A DNA stretch of 64,000 bases from Thalassococcus arenae (lineage in GTDB: Bacteria > Pseudomonadota > Alphaproteobacteria > Rhodobacterales > Rhodobacteraceae), in assembly GCF_019104745.1 (NCBI RefSeq), contig NZ_JAHRWL010000001.1:2151001-2215000 (forward strand), written 5' to 3'. Below are positions 33,706-43,193 of this stretch, in pieces (the stretch's first letter is position 1; each line of letters begins with the position of its first letter). Both the position numbers and the translations under genes were made by a program. The notes beneath the pieces were generated by a model. The model ran no database searches and was not told where the DNA came from. It saw only the letters and a list, made by a program, of their open reading frames with translations.

Positions 33706-33864
33706 TTACCGCTTCGGCTTGTCGTCGTATTCGCCCGACAGGATGCGGCGGGCGTCGCCTTCGGGGTCGTCGTACTGGTTCGACCGCACGGTGAAGACGA
33801 AGAACGCCAGGCCCAGACCGCCAAGGACCAGGGAAATCGGGATCAGGTAGGTCAGGATGTTCAC
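33706..33864 (-). CDS. ccoS: cbb3 oxidase assembly protein CcoS
   Basis: A 52-residue membrane peptide: one helix (LTYLIPISLVLGGLGLAFFVFTV) then SNQYDDPEGDARRIL, the conserved CcoS tail. CcoS is needed for cofactor insertion into the cbb3 oxidase. The start is GTG at 33864, 5 nt after the ccoI stop; GGTGACC precedes it. Last gene of ccoGHIS. Confidence 0.93.
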   Translation of the reverse strand: MNILTYLIPISLVLGGLGLAFFVFTVRSNQYDDPEGDARRILSGEYDDKPKR

Positions 33865-33869
33865 CGGGG

Positions 33870-36056
33870 TCACCTCAGGCGCAGGGCGTTCAGACTGACG
33901 GTAATCGAACTGACCGACATCGCCAAGGCCGCGATCAGCGGCGAACACAGGCCCGCCACCGCCAGAGGCACGGCGATGACGTTGTACCAGGTGGCGATGG
34001 TGAAATTCTCGCGGATGCGTTTCGTGGCCTTGCGGGCCGTTGTCACCGCTTCGGGCAGTGGTGCAAGGCTTTGTCCCAGCAGCACGATATCCGACGCGAC
34101 GCGGGCGGCATCCAGCGCCGAGGCGGGCGAGATCGAGACATGCGCGCCGGCCAGGGCCGCGGTATCGTTCAGCCCGTCGCCCACCATCAACACATGCGCG
34201 CCGCTTTCCGACAGCGCCTTGATCCGCGCGGCCTTGTCCTCGGGCCGCGCTTCGGCCAGCCATTCGGCGATGCCGATGCGGGCGGCAAAGGTTTCGACCG
34301 CCGGTGTGGTGTCACCGGACATCAGGATCACCCGGTGCCCCGCCTGTTGCAGGGCACAGACGGTTTCGGCGGCGCCTTCGCGCAGGCGATCGGTGAAACG
34401 GAAGGGCTGGGCGTCGGCATCACCGATCTGCAACCACGCGGCGGTTTGGGCGCCGGGCAGGGCGCCCACCCAGCTGGCACGGCCCAGCCGCACCCGGCGG
34501 CCGCGCCAGGTGCCCTGCGTGCCGTGGCCCGGAATTTCGGTCAGTTCCGCCAGCTTGGCCGGTGTGATCCCCGCGGCACGGGCGGCGGCGGTCAGCGCTT
34601 GCGAAAGCGGATGGCTCGAGCCTTCGGCCAGCGCCAGCGCGATTTCCAGATCCTTGCGGGTGAAATCGCCCAGGTTGGTCAATTCGGGCGTGCCGGTGGT
34701 CAGCGTGCCGGTCTTGTCGAACACCACCGTGTCGACCTGCGCCAGCCGTTCCAGCGCGGTGGCGTTCTTGATCAGCAGCCCGCGCCGGAACAGCCGGCCC
34801 GAGGCGGCCGTCGTCACCGCGGGCACCGCAAGGCCTAGCGCACAGGGGCAGGTGATGATCAGCACCGCGGCGGCGATGTTGAGCGAGATGCGCAAATCGC
34901 CCGACCACAGGAACCAGCCGACAAATGACAGCGCCGACAGGATGTGCACCCCCGGCGCATAGAGCTTGGCCGCTCGATCGGCCAGCGAGGTATAGCGCGA
35001 CCGGCCGGATTCGGCGATGGCGACAAGATCGGCCATGCGCGCCAGCGAGGTGTCGCGCCCCACGGCCGTTGCACGGATCACCAGCGGGCCGGTCAGGTTG
35101 ACCTCGCCCGCGCTGACGGCGCGGCCCGGTTCGGCCTGCACCGGCAGGGTTTCCCCGGTCAGCAAGGACCGGTCCAGTTCCGATGCGCCCTCGACGATCT
35201 CGCCATCGACCGGTACGCGGCCGCCGGGGCGCACCCGGAACAATGCGCCGACCGTCAGCTCCGATACCGGCACCTGTTCTTCGCCCGTTTCGGTCAGGCG
35301 CCAGGCACGGGGCACTTCCAGCGCGGCCAGTTCCTCGGCCGCGGACCGGGCCACCGCACGGGTGCGGTGATCCAGGTACCGCCCCGCCAGCAGGAAGAAG
35401 GTCAGCGCGATGGCGGCGTCGAAATAGGCGTGTTCGCCCGACAGCGCGGTTTCCCAAAGCGAGGTGACCAGCGCCAGCGCGATCGCCAGCGAGATCGGCA
35501 CGTCCATGTTCAGTCGGGCCGCGCGCAACGCGCTCCAGGCATTGCGGAAAAACGGCTGGGCGGAAAAGGCCACGGCGGGCAGCACGATGGCGGCGGACAC
35601 CCAGTGGAACAGGTCGCGGGTCGGGCCTTCGGCGCCGGACCAGACGGCGATCGACAGCAGCATGACGTTCATCGACGCGAACCCGGCGACCGCCAGGCGC
35701 ATCAGCAACTCGCGCCCGGCGCGGTCGTTGGTGGTGGCCGACAGGGCGGTGGCGTCCAGTTCGTGCGCCTCGAACCCCGCGCGGGTGACCAGCGCGATGG
35801 CGTGGTCGACGCTGAAATCCGGATGGGCGGTGATCGCCACGCGCTTGCGGGTCAGGTTCACCCGCGCGGATTGCACCGCGGGATCGGCGTTCAGTGCGCG
35901 TTCGACATCGGCGATGCAGGCCGCGCAATGGATCGTCGGCAGCGACAGGGTGATCTGCGCCTCGGTCGGCAGGGCGGCCTCGGCCAACGCTTCGGCCGCG
36001 GGGGCGGCGACGCAGGCGGGGCAGGCCGAAGGGGTGGGGCGCAGGGTGGCGGTCAT
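33870..36056 (-). CDS. ccoI: Copper-transporting P-type ATPase CcoI
   Basis: Membrane Cu+ pump that supplies copper for the CuB centre of cbb3 oxidase; 728 residues. The N terminus has a CPAC motif (residues 12-15) and a heavy-metal-binding domain with HCAACIADVE (Cys44, Cys47). Next come LTGETLPV (actuator), the transport-site ITCPCALGLAVPA, the phosphorylation site FDKTGTLTTG and the GDGLND hinge. The CPC motif and operon position identify it as CcoI/FixI rather than a general CopA. It is separated from ccoH by 4 nt. Confidence 0.95.
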   Translation of the reverse strand: MTATLRPTPSACPACVAAPAAEALAEAALPTEAQITLSLPTIHCAACIADVERALNADPAVQSARVNLTRKRVAITAHPDFSVDHAIALVTRAGFEAHELDATALSATTNDRAGRELLMRLAVAGFASMNVMLLSIAVWSGAEGPTRDLFHWVSAAIVLPAVAFSAQPFFRNAWSALRAARLNMDVPISLAIALALVTSLWETALSGEHAYFDAAIALTFFLLAGRYLDHRTRAVARSAAEELAALEVPRAWRLTETGEEQVPVSELTVGALFRVRPGGRVPVDGEIVEGASELDRSLLTGETLPVQAEPGRAVSAGEVNLTGPLVIRATAVGRDTSLARMADLVAIAESGRSRYTSLADRAAKLYAPGVHILSALSFVGWFLWSGDLRISLNIAAAVLIITCPCALGLAVPAVTTAASGRLFRRGLLIKNATALERLAQVDTVVFDKTGTLTTGTPELTNLGDFTRKDLEIALALAEGSSHPLSQALTAAARAAGITPAKLAELTEIPGHGTQGTWRGRRVRLGRASWVGALPGAQTAAWLQIGDADAQPFRFTDRLREGAAETVCALQQAGHRVILMSGDTTPAVETFAARIGIAEWLAEARPEDKAARIKALSESGAHVLMVGDGLNDTAALAGAHVSISPASALDAARVASDIVLLGQSLAPLPEAVTTARKATKRIRENFTIATWYNVIAVPLAVAGLCSPLIAALAMSVSSITVSLNALRLR

Positions 36057-36060
36057 CGCG

Positions 36061-36522
36061 TCATTCCGTGACCCGCAACACCACGCGCTGTTCGAACGGC
36101 GTGCCGTCCAGCGCGGTGGCCTTCATGCGGATATTCCAGTTTCCGGGCGCCAGGCTTTCGCGGGCGACATAGGCGCGACCGTCAAAGGCGAAATCCGGCT
36201 CGCGGTCATCCTTGACATGGGTGGCGCGGCCCAGCACCGCCTGCAGCGTGCCGGCCTGAACCGGGCGGCCGGCATCGTCGGTGATCGACAGGATCAGCAA
36301 CCCGCCGGTGGCGCGGGCCTCGACCGTCCAGCCAAGCGCCTCTTGCGCGGCGCGGCGGGTGTCGAAAGTCTGGCTCGCGACGTAGGAGTTCTTGGTTTCC
36401 AACCCGGGGAAGGTGCGCACCGCCGACACCGCCAGCGCGATATTGACCGAGATGATGATGGCGAAAGCGCCACCGAAGATCATCAGAGCGTGCCAGCCGG
36501 TGAATTTGCGTTCGCGAGTCAT
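36061..36522 (-). CDS. ccoH: cbb3 oxidase assembly protein CcoH
   Basis: A FixH-family membrane protein of 153 residues with an N-terminal anchor (HALMIFGGAFAIIISVNIALAVSAV), the FPGLETKNSYVASQTFD signature and a periplasmic beta domain. CcoH stabilises the assembling cbb3 complex. ATG 36522 overlaps the last base of the ccoG stop codon (TGATG), indicating coupled translation; GTG 36525 is a less likely start. Confidence 0.94.
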   Translation of the reverse strand: MTRERKFTGWHALMIFGGAFAIIISVNIALAVSAVRTFPGLETKNSYVASQTFDTRRAAQEALGWTVEARATGGLLILSITDDAGRPVQAGTLQAVLGRATHVKDDREPDFAFDGRAYVARESLAPGNWNIRMKATALDGTPFEQRVVLRVTE

Positions 36523-37940
36523 CACGGACCCTTTCCGTTGAAGTGGCTGTCCTTGTAGGCGCGGTCGCCATTGGTCAGGTCCTCGACCCAGAACCGGAAA
36601 TCGGTGCGGTGCGATTGCACCGGTTCGGAGTTCGGCGGGGCGATCACGTAGACCCGCTGCAGCAGGGTTTCGTTTGCGGGTACGTTGACGGATTCATAGG
36701 GCGTGCCTTCCAGTTCGATATGCAATTGGTCGTGGCCCGTCATCGTCAGGCGGAACGGCCGATCCTCGCCATGCTTGTTCAGCAGCCGCACGTCATAGGT
36801 GTTGCGGATCGACCCGTCCGACAGGGTGACGAAGGTCGGGTTGCGCACCGCGGCCACCGTCATCTCGATATCGGGGCGGATGAACAGGGCGAAAATCAGC
36901 CCGATCCCGACCAGCGACCACAGCGCGGTGTACATGATCGTGCGCGGCCGCAGGATGTGGCGCCAGACGGGGCGCGGTTCATTGCCCTCGATCTCGCGCG
37001 GCTCGTCCGAAATGGCAAGATAGTCGATCAGGCCGCGCGGCTTGCCGACCTTCTCCATCATCTCGTCGCAGGCGTCGATGCACAGCGCGCAGGTGATGCA
37101 TTCCAGCTGTTGCCCGTCGCGGATGTCGATGCCGACCGGGCAGACGTTGACGCAGGCGTTGCAATCGATGCAGTCGCCAAGTCCGTCTCGGTTCTTGCCG
37201 GTGCCGCGCGGTTCGCCCCGCCAGTGGCGGTAGCCGACGACCAGCGTATCCTCGTCCATCATCGCCGCCTGGATGCGCGGCCAGGGACAGGCATAGATGC
37301 AGATCTGTTCCCGGGCGAAACCGCCGAAGAAAAAGGTGGTCGCGGTCAGGATCAGCATCGTGGTGTAGGCGACGGGGTGGGCCTGTCCGGTCACCAGGTC
37401 CGACAACAGCGTCGGCGCATCGGCAAAGTAGAACACCCAGGCGCCCCCTGTGGCCAGCCCGATCAGGAACCAGGCGGTCCATTTCGTCACGCGCAGGCGC
37501 ACCTTGCGGAAATCCAGTTTCTTCTGCCGGTGCAGGCGCAGCCGCGCGTTGCGGTCGCCTTCGATCCAACGTTCGACGGCCATGAACAGATCGGTCCAGA
37601 CGGTTTGCGGGCAGGCATAGCCGCACCAGACCCGGCCTAGCGCCGAGGTGAACAGGAACAGCCCGAGCCCCGCCATGATCAGCAGGCCGGCGACGAAATA
37701 GAACTCGTGCGGCCAGATCTCGATCCAGAAGAAGAAGAACCGCCGGTTCGCCAGGTCGACCAGCACTGCCTGGTCGGGCAGTTGCGGGCCACGGTCCCAG
37801 CGGATCCAGGGCGTCACGTAATAAATGCCCAGCGTGATGATCATGATGATCCATTTCAGGTTCCGGAACGTGCCGGAGACCCGCTTCGGAAAGATCGGCT
37901 CGCGCGAGGCGTAGAGCGAGGGGGGGGTGGCGTCGGACAA
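36522..37940 (-). CDS. ccoG: Cytochrome c oxidase accessory protein CcoG (FixG/RdxA family)
   Basis: Polytopic membrane ferredoxin implicated in reducing Cu(II) for oxidase assembly; 472 residues. After several membrane segments come WCGYACPQTVWTD, ICIYACPWPRIQ, and two 4Fe-4S clusters: CIDCNACVNVCPVGIDI and CITCALCIDACDEMM. A C-terminal Ig-like periplasmic domain follows. It is the first gene of ccoGHIS; a perfect FNR-type box lies 68 nt upstream. Confidence 0.96.
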   Translation of the reverse strand: MSDATPPSLYASREPIFPKRVSGTFRNLKWIIMIITLGIYYVTPWIRWDRGPQLPDQAVLVDLANRRFFFFWIEIWPHEFYFVAGLLIMAGLGLFLFTSALGRVWCGYACPQTVWTDLFMAVERWIEGDRNARLRLHRQKKLDFRKVRLRVTKWTAWFLIGLATGGAWVFYFADAPTLLSDLVTGQAHPVAYTTMLILTATTFFFGGFAREQICIYACPWPRIQAAMMDEDTLVVGYRHWRGEPRGTGKNRDGLGDCIDCNACVNVCPVGIDIRDGQQLECITCALCIDACDEMMEKVGKPRGLIDYLAISDEPREIEGNEPRPVWRHILRPRTIMYTALWSLVGIGLIFALFIRPDIEMTVAAVRNPTFVTLSDGSIRNTYDVRLLNKHGEDRPFRLTMTGHDQLHIELEGTPYESVNVPANETLLQRVYVIAPPNSEPVQSHRTDFRFWVEDLTNGDRAYKDSHFNGKGP

Positions 37941-38007
37941 GAGAGGAATCGCTCCGATGACAAATCAGCGGTTTCGCATGTTTTCCCAGCCCCGTGCGTC
38001 CGCAGCA

Positions 38008-38021
38008 TTGACCTGAGTCAA
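38008..38021. promoter_or_regulatory. FNR/FnrL box upstream of ccoG
   Basis: TTGACCTGAGTCAA is a perfect TTGA-N6-TCAA site. It lies in the 214-bp gap between the ccoP stop and the ccoG start, 68 nt upstream of the ccoG ATG, where FnrL would activate ccoGHIS under low oxygen. Confidence 0.85.
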
Positions 38022-38078
38022 AAAACTGAATCGCGGATTCACTTTTCGCGGATATGGGCTAGTTTTCTTGTGCAGACG

Positions 38079-38148
38079 CGCCGATGCCCCTGGAAACGCG
38101 CGAACAGGACGGGGCATCGGCGCTGGCCCGAGGCCCTGGGGCCTCGGG
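38079..38148 (-). terminator. Two strong hairpins after ccoP
   Basis: Hairpin one: CCCGAGGCCC (38127-38136) with GGGCCTCGGG (38139-38148). Hairpin two: CGCCGATGCCCC (38079-38090) with GGGGCATCGGCG (38111-38122), a 12-bp perfect stem with a 20-nt loop. There is no T-tract on the minus strand, so they may protect the ccoNOQP message 3' end or act with Rho. Confidence 0.5.
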
Positions 38149-38154
38149 ATCCGT

Positions 38155-39051
38155 TTATTCGGCGGGGGCTTCGCCGCCGCCGAGGCTGTGGACATAAGCC
38201 GACACGGCGCGGATTTCGGCTTCGGACAGGCGGTTCTGCCAACCCGGCATCACGCCATAGCGCGAATAGTACACCGTTTCGCGGATCGTGTCGAAATCGC
38301 CGCCGTAAAGCCAGATCGCGTCGGCCAGGTTCGGCGCGCCCTGCGTGCGGTCGCCTTCTGCGGCTTCGCCGTGGCAGGCCGCGCAATTGTCCGCATAGAC
38401 CTGCGCACCGGCCTCGACCATCGAGCCATCCTGCGGCTCGCCCGATAGCGACATCACGTAGTTGACCACCTGGTCGATCTGTTCGTCTTCCAGCAATTCG
38501 TCGCGGCCGAAGGCGGGCATCTCGGAATAGCGGGCGTCGCCGTATTCCTCGTTGCGGATGCCATAGCTGATCGTGGTGTGGATCGCTTCGATATCGCCGC
38601 CCCAGAGCCAGTCGTCATCCAGCAGGTTGGGATAGCCCGCGGCCCATCCTTCCTGGCTGGACCCCGCGGCACCGGACCCGTGGCACTGCACGCACCAGCT
38701 GCGGAAGACCGCGGCGCCGGCATTCTGGGCGTAGGTCTGCAATTCCGGCGTTGCGGCGATCTGCGTCAGTTCGGCCGAGGCCAGCTGTTCGTTGATCGCG
38801 GCGTTTGCCTCTTCCACACGGGCGATGTCGGCGGCGACTTCGGCGCGCGTCGAATACCCCAGCAGACCCGGCGTCGCCGCCTTGATCCCCGGCCATGCGG
38901 GATAGGCGATGGTATAGCCGATCCCCCAGACGATGGTGATGTAGAAGGTCCACAACCACCATTTCGGCAATGGCTTGTTGTATTCCTTGATGCCGTCCCA
39001 CTGGTGGCCGGTCGTCTCGTAGTCGAGATCGTCGTCTTGCTTTTTGCTCAT
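38155..39051 (-). CDS. ccoP: cbb3 oxidase dihaem cytochrome c subunit CcoP
   Basis: Membrane-anchored dihaem cytochrome that feeds electrons to CcoN; 298 residues. One N-terminal membrane segment ([23 protein letters not shown]) is followed by two c-type haem sites, CVQCH and CAACH, each in a cytochrome c domain with a distal Met (YSEMPAF and GVMPGW). Its ATG overlaps the ccoQ stop codon. Confidence 0.97.
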   Translation of the reverse strand: MSKKQDDDLDYETTGHQWDGIKEYNKPLPKWWLWTFYITIVWGIGYTIAYPAWPGIKAATPGLLGYSTRAEVAADIARVEEANAAINEQLASAELTQIAATPELQTYAQNAGAAVFRSWCVQCHGSGAAGSSQEGWAAGYPNLLDDDWLWGGDIEAIHTTISYGIRNEEYGDARYSEMPAFGRDELLEDEQIDQVVNYVMSLSGEPQDGSMVEAGAQVYADNCAACHGEAAEGDRTQGAPNLADAIWLYGGDFDTIRETVYYSRYGVMPGWQNRLSEAEIRAVSAYVHSLGGGEAPAE

Positions 39052-39230
39052 TGCCCGGCCTCCTTCGGAGCAGGTTTGTCTTCATGTCTGAAGGGGATGT
39101 CGGCCACGTCCCGGTGCACCTCGTTGGATCCGGGCCGGAAGGCCCAGATCACGATGCCGAGGAAGAAGGCGAACATCGCCAGTAGCGCCCAGCTGTCGGC
39201 CAGTTCGCGCAGGAAGCTGTAGGTTTCCAT
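39048..39230 (-). CDS. ccoQ: cbb3 oxidase small subunit CcoQ
   Basis: A 60-residue single-span protein ([20 protein letters not shown], then [13 protein letters not shown]) with a charged C-terminal tail. Size, topology and position between ccoO and ccoP identify it. It overlaps ccoP by 4 nt. Confidence 0.95.
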   Translation of the reverse strand: METYSFLRELADSWALLAMFAFFLGIVIWAFRPGSNEVHRDVADIPFRHEDKPAPKEAGQ

Positions 39231-39242
39231 ATCCGGTCCTCC

Positions 39243-39971
39243 TCAGCGGCTGGCGTCGGGCGTGAAGGTCGAGAAATCGACCAGCGTGCCCAACATCTGC
39301 ATGTAGGCGATCAGCGCATCGGCTTCGGACACCCCCGGCTGACCGTCGAAGTTGCGCACGTTGACCTTGTCACCGTAGCGCTCCAGCAGCCCGTCATAGT
39401 CGCTGTCCGGATCCGCCTGCGCCAGGAAGTCCGCCTGAGCGGCCTCGATCATCTCGTCGGTGTAGGGCACACCGACAAAGGCGTTCGTGGCCAGCAGGTC
39501 CTGCACGTATTTGCCGTCGATCAGCTTGGCTTCGAGATAGCCGTATTTCGGCATCACCGATTCCGGCACCACCGATTGCGGGCTGCGCAGGTGGTCGACA
39601 TGCCATTCGTCCGAATAGCGGCCGCCGACACGGGCCAGGTCGGGCCCGGTGCGCTTGGAGCCCCACTGGAACGGATGATCGTATTGCGATTCAGCCGCCA
39701 GCGAGTAATGGCCATAGCGTTCGACCTCGTCCCGCATCGGGCGGATCATCTGGCTGTGGCAGACATAGCAGCCTTCGCGCAGATAGATTTCCCGTCCGGT
39801 CAGTTCCAGCGGCGTGTAGGGGCGCATGCCCTCGACATCCTCGATCGTGTTCTCGAGGTAGAAGAGCGGCACGATCTGGACCAGACCACCCACCGTCACC
39901 GCCAGGAAGGCGAAGATGGCCAGCAGCGTGACGTTGGTTTCCAGCGCCTTGTGCTTATCGAGAATTGCCAT
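39243..39971 (-). CDS. ccoO: cbb3 oxidase monohaem cytochrome c subunit CcoO
   Basis: A 242-residue subunit with an N-terminal anchor ([25 protein letters not shown]), haem-binding [39 protein letters not shown] and a distal methionine in [12 protein letters not shown]. All are standard CcoO features. It lies 12 nt after ccoN. Confidence 0.97.
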   Translation of the reverse strand: MAILDKHKALETNVTLLAIFAFLAVTVGGLVQIVPLFYLENTIEDVEGMRPYTPLELTGREIYLREGCYVCHSQMIRPMRDEVERYGHYSLAAESQYDHPFQWGSKRTGPDLARVGGRYSDEWHVDHLRSPQSVVPESVMPKYGYLEAKLIDGKYVQDLLATNAFVGVPYTDEMIEAAQADFLAQADPDSDYDGLLERYGDKVNVRNFDGQPGVSEADALIAYMQMLGTLVDFSTFTPDASR

Positions 39972-39983
39972 TGTCCGTCCTCC

Positions 39984-41600
39984 TTATTCGGCCGGCGTGG
40001 CATGGGCGCGGGCGACGTCGGCTTCGACAGCCGGGCCGCGGGTCGCGGTCATCCACAGGTTATAGGCCATGATCACGGCACCGGTGACGAACAGCACACC
40101 GCCCAGGGCGCGCACCACGTACATCGGGAACTTGGCGCCCACGGTGTCGGCGAACGAGTTCACCAGGAAGCCGTTGGCATCCACTTCGCGCCACATCAGG
40201 CCCTCCATGATGCCGGTCACCCACATCGACGCGGCGTAGAGCACGATGCCGATGGTCGCGAGCCAGAAGTGCCAGGAGACCAGGCTGAGGCTGTAGAGCC
40301 GTTCGCGGTTCCACAGTTTCGGCACCAGGAAGTAGAGCGCGCCGAAGGTGATCATGCCGTTCCAGCCCAGAGCGCCGGAATGCACGTGGCCGATCGTCCA
40401 GTCGGTGTAGTGCGACAGCGAGTTGACCGCGCGGATCGACATCATCGGGCCTTCGAAGGTCGACATGCCGTAGAAGCCGACCGAGATCACCATCATCCGG
40501 ATCACCGGGTCGGTGCGCAGCTTGTCCCAGGCGCCCGACAGCGTCATCAGGCCGTTGATCATGCCACCCCAGGACGGCATCCACAGCACGACCGAGAACA
40601 CCATACCCAGCGTCGAGGCCCAGTCGGGCAGCGCGGTGTAGTGCAGGTGGTGCGGACCGGCCCAGATGTAGATGAAGATCAGCGCCCAGAAGTGGATGAT
40701 CGACAGCTTGTAGCTGAAGACCGGGCGTTCGGCCTGCTTGGGGATGAAGTAGTACATCATGCCCAAAAAGCCCGCGGTCAGGAAAAAGCCCACCGCGTTG
40801 TGGCCGTACCACCATTGCGTCATGGCATCCTGCACGCCCGAGAAGACCTGCACCGACTTGGAGCCGAAGATCGAGACCGGGATCGCGAGGTTGTTGAAGA
40901 CGTGCAGCATTGCCACGGTCAGGATGAAGCTCAGGAAGAACCAGTTGGCCACGTAGATGTGGGGTTCCTTGCGCTTGACGATGGTGCCGACGAAGACCGC
41001 CAGATAGGCCAGCCAGACCACGGTCAGCCACAGGTCGACATACCATTCCGGCTCGGCGTATTCCTTGGCGTGGGTCGAACCCAGCAGGTAGCCGGTCGCG
41101 GCCAGAACGATGACAAGCTGGTAGCCCCAGAACACGAACCACGCCAGGTTCCCGCCCCACAACCGCGCCGCGCTGGTGCGCTGCACGACGTAGAACGAGG
41201 TCGCGATCAACGCGTTGCCGCCGAAGGCGAAGATGACCGCCGACGTGTGCAGCGGGCGCAGCCGGCCGAAGTTCATGTAGCCCTGCGCCCATTCGAAGTT
41301 GAGCGTCGGAAAGGCGAGCTGAAACGCGATCCATGTGCCGACCAGAAACCCGATCACCCCCCAGAAGGTCGTGGCGATCACCCCGGCTCGGACGACATCG
41401 TCCATGTATTCATGTTCCAGCGATCCTGCGGCCAGCGCCGGCTCGTCGGTTCTGCGCAGGGTCCAGAGAAACAGCCCGGCGGCCACGAGCATCACGATGA
41501 TCGCATGCACGAGATAAGCCAGATCACGGGCGTAGTTCGCCGCGATCATCGCCAGGACCGTAATCAGACCAAGCACGATCAGCTTGATATAATTGGTCAT
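39984..41600 (-). CDS. ccoN: cbb3-type cytochrome c oxidase catalytic subunit CcoN
   Basis: Haem-copper oxidase subunit I of the high-affinity cbb3 type, the proton-pumping O2-reducing site; 538 residues with about 12-14 membrane helices. Visible haem and CuB ligands are in [37 protein letters not shown] and [23 protein letters not shown] 41600 starts the conserved [12 protein letters not shown]; the open frame extends upstream without support. Two FNR boxes lie in the 204-bp gap to the divergent stress-protein gene. Confidence 0.97.
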   Translation of the reverse strand: MTNYIKLIVLGLITVLAMIAANYARDLAYLVHAIIVMLVAAGLFLWTLRRTDEPALAAGSLEHEYMDDVVRAGVIATTFWGVIGFLVGTWIAFQLAFPTLNFEWAQGYMNFGRLRPLHTSAVIFAFGGNALIATSFYVVQRTSAARLWGGNLAWFVFWGYQLVIVLAATGYLLGSTHAKEYAEPEWYVDLWLTVVWLAYLAVFVGTIVKRKEPHIYVANWFFLSFILTVAMLHVFNNLAIPVSIFGSKSVQVFSGVQDAMTQWWYGHNAVGFFLTAGFLGMMYYFIPKQAERPVFSYKLSIIHFWALIFIYIWAGPHHLHYTALPDWASTLGMVFSVVLWMPSWGGMINGLMTLSGAWDKLRTDPVIRMMVISVGFYGMSTFEGPMMSIRAVNSLSHYTDWTIGHVHSGALGWNGMITFGALYFLVPKLWNRERLYSLSLVSWHFWLATIGIVLYAASMWVTGIMEGLMWREVDANGFLVNSFADTVGAKFPMYVVRALGGVLFVTGAVIMAYNLWMTATRGPAVEADVARAHATPAE

Positions 41601-41692
41601 TTTGCGTCCCTTCGTCAGTCCCGCACGATTCGAATGCCCGTGCGGGCGTTTGTCTTCTGACCCGGTTCTGCGGAAATCGATCAAAGTGAACC

Positions 41693-41706
41693 TTGATCTG
41701 CATCAA
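41693..41706. promoter_or_regulatory. FNR/FnrL box 1 in the ccoN/usp gap
   Basis: TTGATCTGCATCAA, a perfect TTGA-N6-TCAA site, lies 93 nt upstream of the ccoN ATG and is therefore best placed to activate ccoNOQP. Confidence 0.88.
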
Positions 41707-41724
41707 TAGACGGACCGGGTGGGT

Positions 41725-41738
41725 TTGACGTTGGTCAA
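41725..41738. promoter_or_regulatory. FNR/FnrL box 2 in the ccoN/usp gap
   Basis: TTGACGTTGGTCAA, a perfect TTGA-N6-TCAA site, lies 67 nt upstream of the universal stress protein ATG and probably serves that divergent gene. Its centre is 32 bp from box 1 (three helical turns), so two dimers could sit on the same face. Confidence 0.85.
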
Positions 41739-41804
41739 GGTGCGACCATTCGCGCCGGTCTAGCGTGCCGTCGAGAGTAGCAAATGCCCGAGGGAGCCCA
41801 CTTC

Positions 41805-42644
41805 ATGGCCTACAAGACAATCCTCACCGTCGTCACCGATCCCGAATTGATCGATTCGACCCTTTCGCATGCCGTCAGCATGGCCGCCGGTCTGGATGCG
41901 CATCTGGATGTGCTTTGTTTCGGCGTCGATCGCACGCAGACGGGGTACTACTATGCCGGTGCGAACGCGATCGTCCTGCAGGAAACGCTGACCCGGGCGA
42001 CCGGCGAGGCCAAGGAAATGGCGGTGCGGGCCAAGGCGCTTCTGAAAGGCGCCGATTGCCGCTGGGCCGTGGATGAAGGCGTCGCGCAACTGGCCGATAT
42101 CGGTCGCCACGTGGCCGGTCGCGCGCGGTTCTGCGACCTGGCGATCCTGCCCAAACCCTATGGCAAGGATCGCGGCGTCGAACTGGAACCGGTGATCGAA
42201 GGCGCCTTGTTCGAAGGCCAGGTGCCGGTTCTGGTGGTGCCGGATTCGGTGGAGCCGAAGGCAAGCCCCGAGCGCATCGTGCTGGGCTGGAACGAAAGCA
42301 ACGAAGCGCTGCGCGCCGTGCGCGCGGCGATGCCGATGCTGATCGCCGCGGATACGGTTCATGTCGTCGTGATCGATCCGCCCAAGCATGGTCCGAACCG
42401 CTCGGACCCCGGCGGTCAGCTGTCGCAATTCCTGGCGCGCCACGGTGTGCGGCCGGAAATCGATGTCCTGTCCAAGACCATGCCGCGGGTGTCGGATATC
42501 CTGATGCGCCACGTCATGGACGTGAACGCCGACATGATCGTGATGGGCGCCTATGGCCATTCGCGGTTCCGCGAGGCGATCCTGGGCGGCGCGACGCGCA
42601 ACATGCTGGAACAGGCCGAGGTCAGCGTGTTCATGGCGCATTGA
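41805..42644 (+). CDS. Tandem universal stress protein (UspA family)
   Basis: A 279-residue protein with two Usp folds: N-terminal MAYKTILTVVTDPELIDSTL to VPVLVVPDS, and C-terminal ERIVLGWNESNEALRAVRAA to MIVMGAYGHSRFREAILGG. The latter contains the G-2X-G-9X-G-S/T-like nucleotide-binding pattern, ending in ATRNMLEQAEVSVFMAH. ATG 41805 is preferred (GAGGGAG upstream) over ATG 41784. Divergent from ccoN with an FNR box upstream, it is probably induced by oxygen limitation, like many Usp genes near cco loci. Confidence 0.92.
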   Translation: MAYKTILTVVTDPELIDSTLSHAVSMAAGLDAHLDVLCFGVDRTQTGYYYAGANAIVLQETLTRATGEAKEMAVRAKALLKGADCRWAVDEGVAQLADIGRHVAGRARFCDLAILPKPYGKDRGVELEPVIEGALFEGQVPVLVVPDSVEPKASPERIVLGWNESNEALRAVRAAMPMLIAADTVHVVVIDPPKHGPNRSDPGGQLSQFLARHGVRPEIDVLSKTMPRVSDILMRHVMDVNADMIVMGAYGHSRFREAILGGATRNMLEQAEVSVFMAH

Positions 42645-42666
42645 TCGCGGGATGACGGGCGCCGCT

Positions 42667-42689
42667 CGCCCCGGGTCAAGCCCGGGGCG
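42667..42689. repeat. Palindromic intergenic element
   Basis: CGCCCCGGG (42667-42675) pairs perfectly with CCCGGGGCG (42681-42689) around loop TCAAG. The same design (G+C-rich stem, TCnnG pentaloop) occurs at 11605-11625. It lies in the 129-nt gap between the stress-protein gene and the ridA-like gene and may also end transcription. Confidence 0.6.
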
Positions 42690-42773
42690 TCGCCCCGCCC
42701 GCCGTCCCGCCACCCGGCGTTTTGAACGACTCGCGCAGCATGCAATGATCGTGACCTTTCAGGAGGGCACGAC

Positions 42774-43190
42774 ATGCTTCGGACCTATGACAGGACCTTG
42801 ATTTCGAACGGCAACCCGATGGAGGCCATCGTCGGCTTCAGCCGCGCGGTGCGCGTGGGGCCTTATGTCTCGGTCGGCGGGACGGCCCCGGTGGGAGCGG
42901 ACGGCAAGACGGTGGGGATAGGTGATGTCGCCGCCCAGACCCGGCGCTGCATCGAGATCATCCGGGACGCGCTGGAACAGGCCGGTTCGGGGTTGCACGA
43001 TGTGGTGCGCACCCGCGTGATCCTGACCGACATCGCCAACTGGAAGGCCGCGATCGACGTCCGCAAGGAGTATTTCCGCGACGTCCGGCCCGTCGACACG
43101 ATCATGGCCGTATCGGGTTTCGTCAATCCGGAATGGCTTGTGGAGTTCGAAGCGGATGCGGTGATCGCCGGCTGGGCCGGCGATCCGTGA
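42774..43190 (+). CDS. RidA-family (YjgF/UK114) protein
   Basis: A 138-residue protein of the family that hydrolyses reactive enamine/imine intermediates to 2-oxoacids and ammonia. Visible: VSVGGTAPVGADGKTVG; AQTRRCIEIIRDALEQAGSG; VVRTRVILTDIANW; and RPVDTIMAVSGFVNPEWLVEFEADAV with a terminal Glu. The usual catalytic arginine region (RPAR-type) reads RPVD here, so deaminase activity is uncertain. AGGAGGG precedes ATG 42774. Convergent with fnrL. Confidence 0.87.
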   Translation: MLRTYDRTLISNGNPMEAIVGFSRAVRVGPYVSVGGTAPVGADGKTVGIGDVAAQTRRCIEIIRDALEQAGSGLHDVVRTRVILTDIANWKAAIDVRKEYFRDVRPVDTIMAVSGFVNPEWLVEFEADAVIAGWAGDP

Positions 43191-43193
43191 CGG

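Noticed and set aside
39576-41660. Plus-strand open frame of 694 codons
   Set aside because: It is antisense to ccoO and ccoN. His/Gln/Asp-rich low-complexity composition marks it as a shadow.
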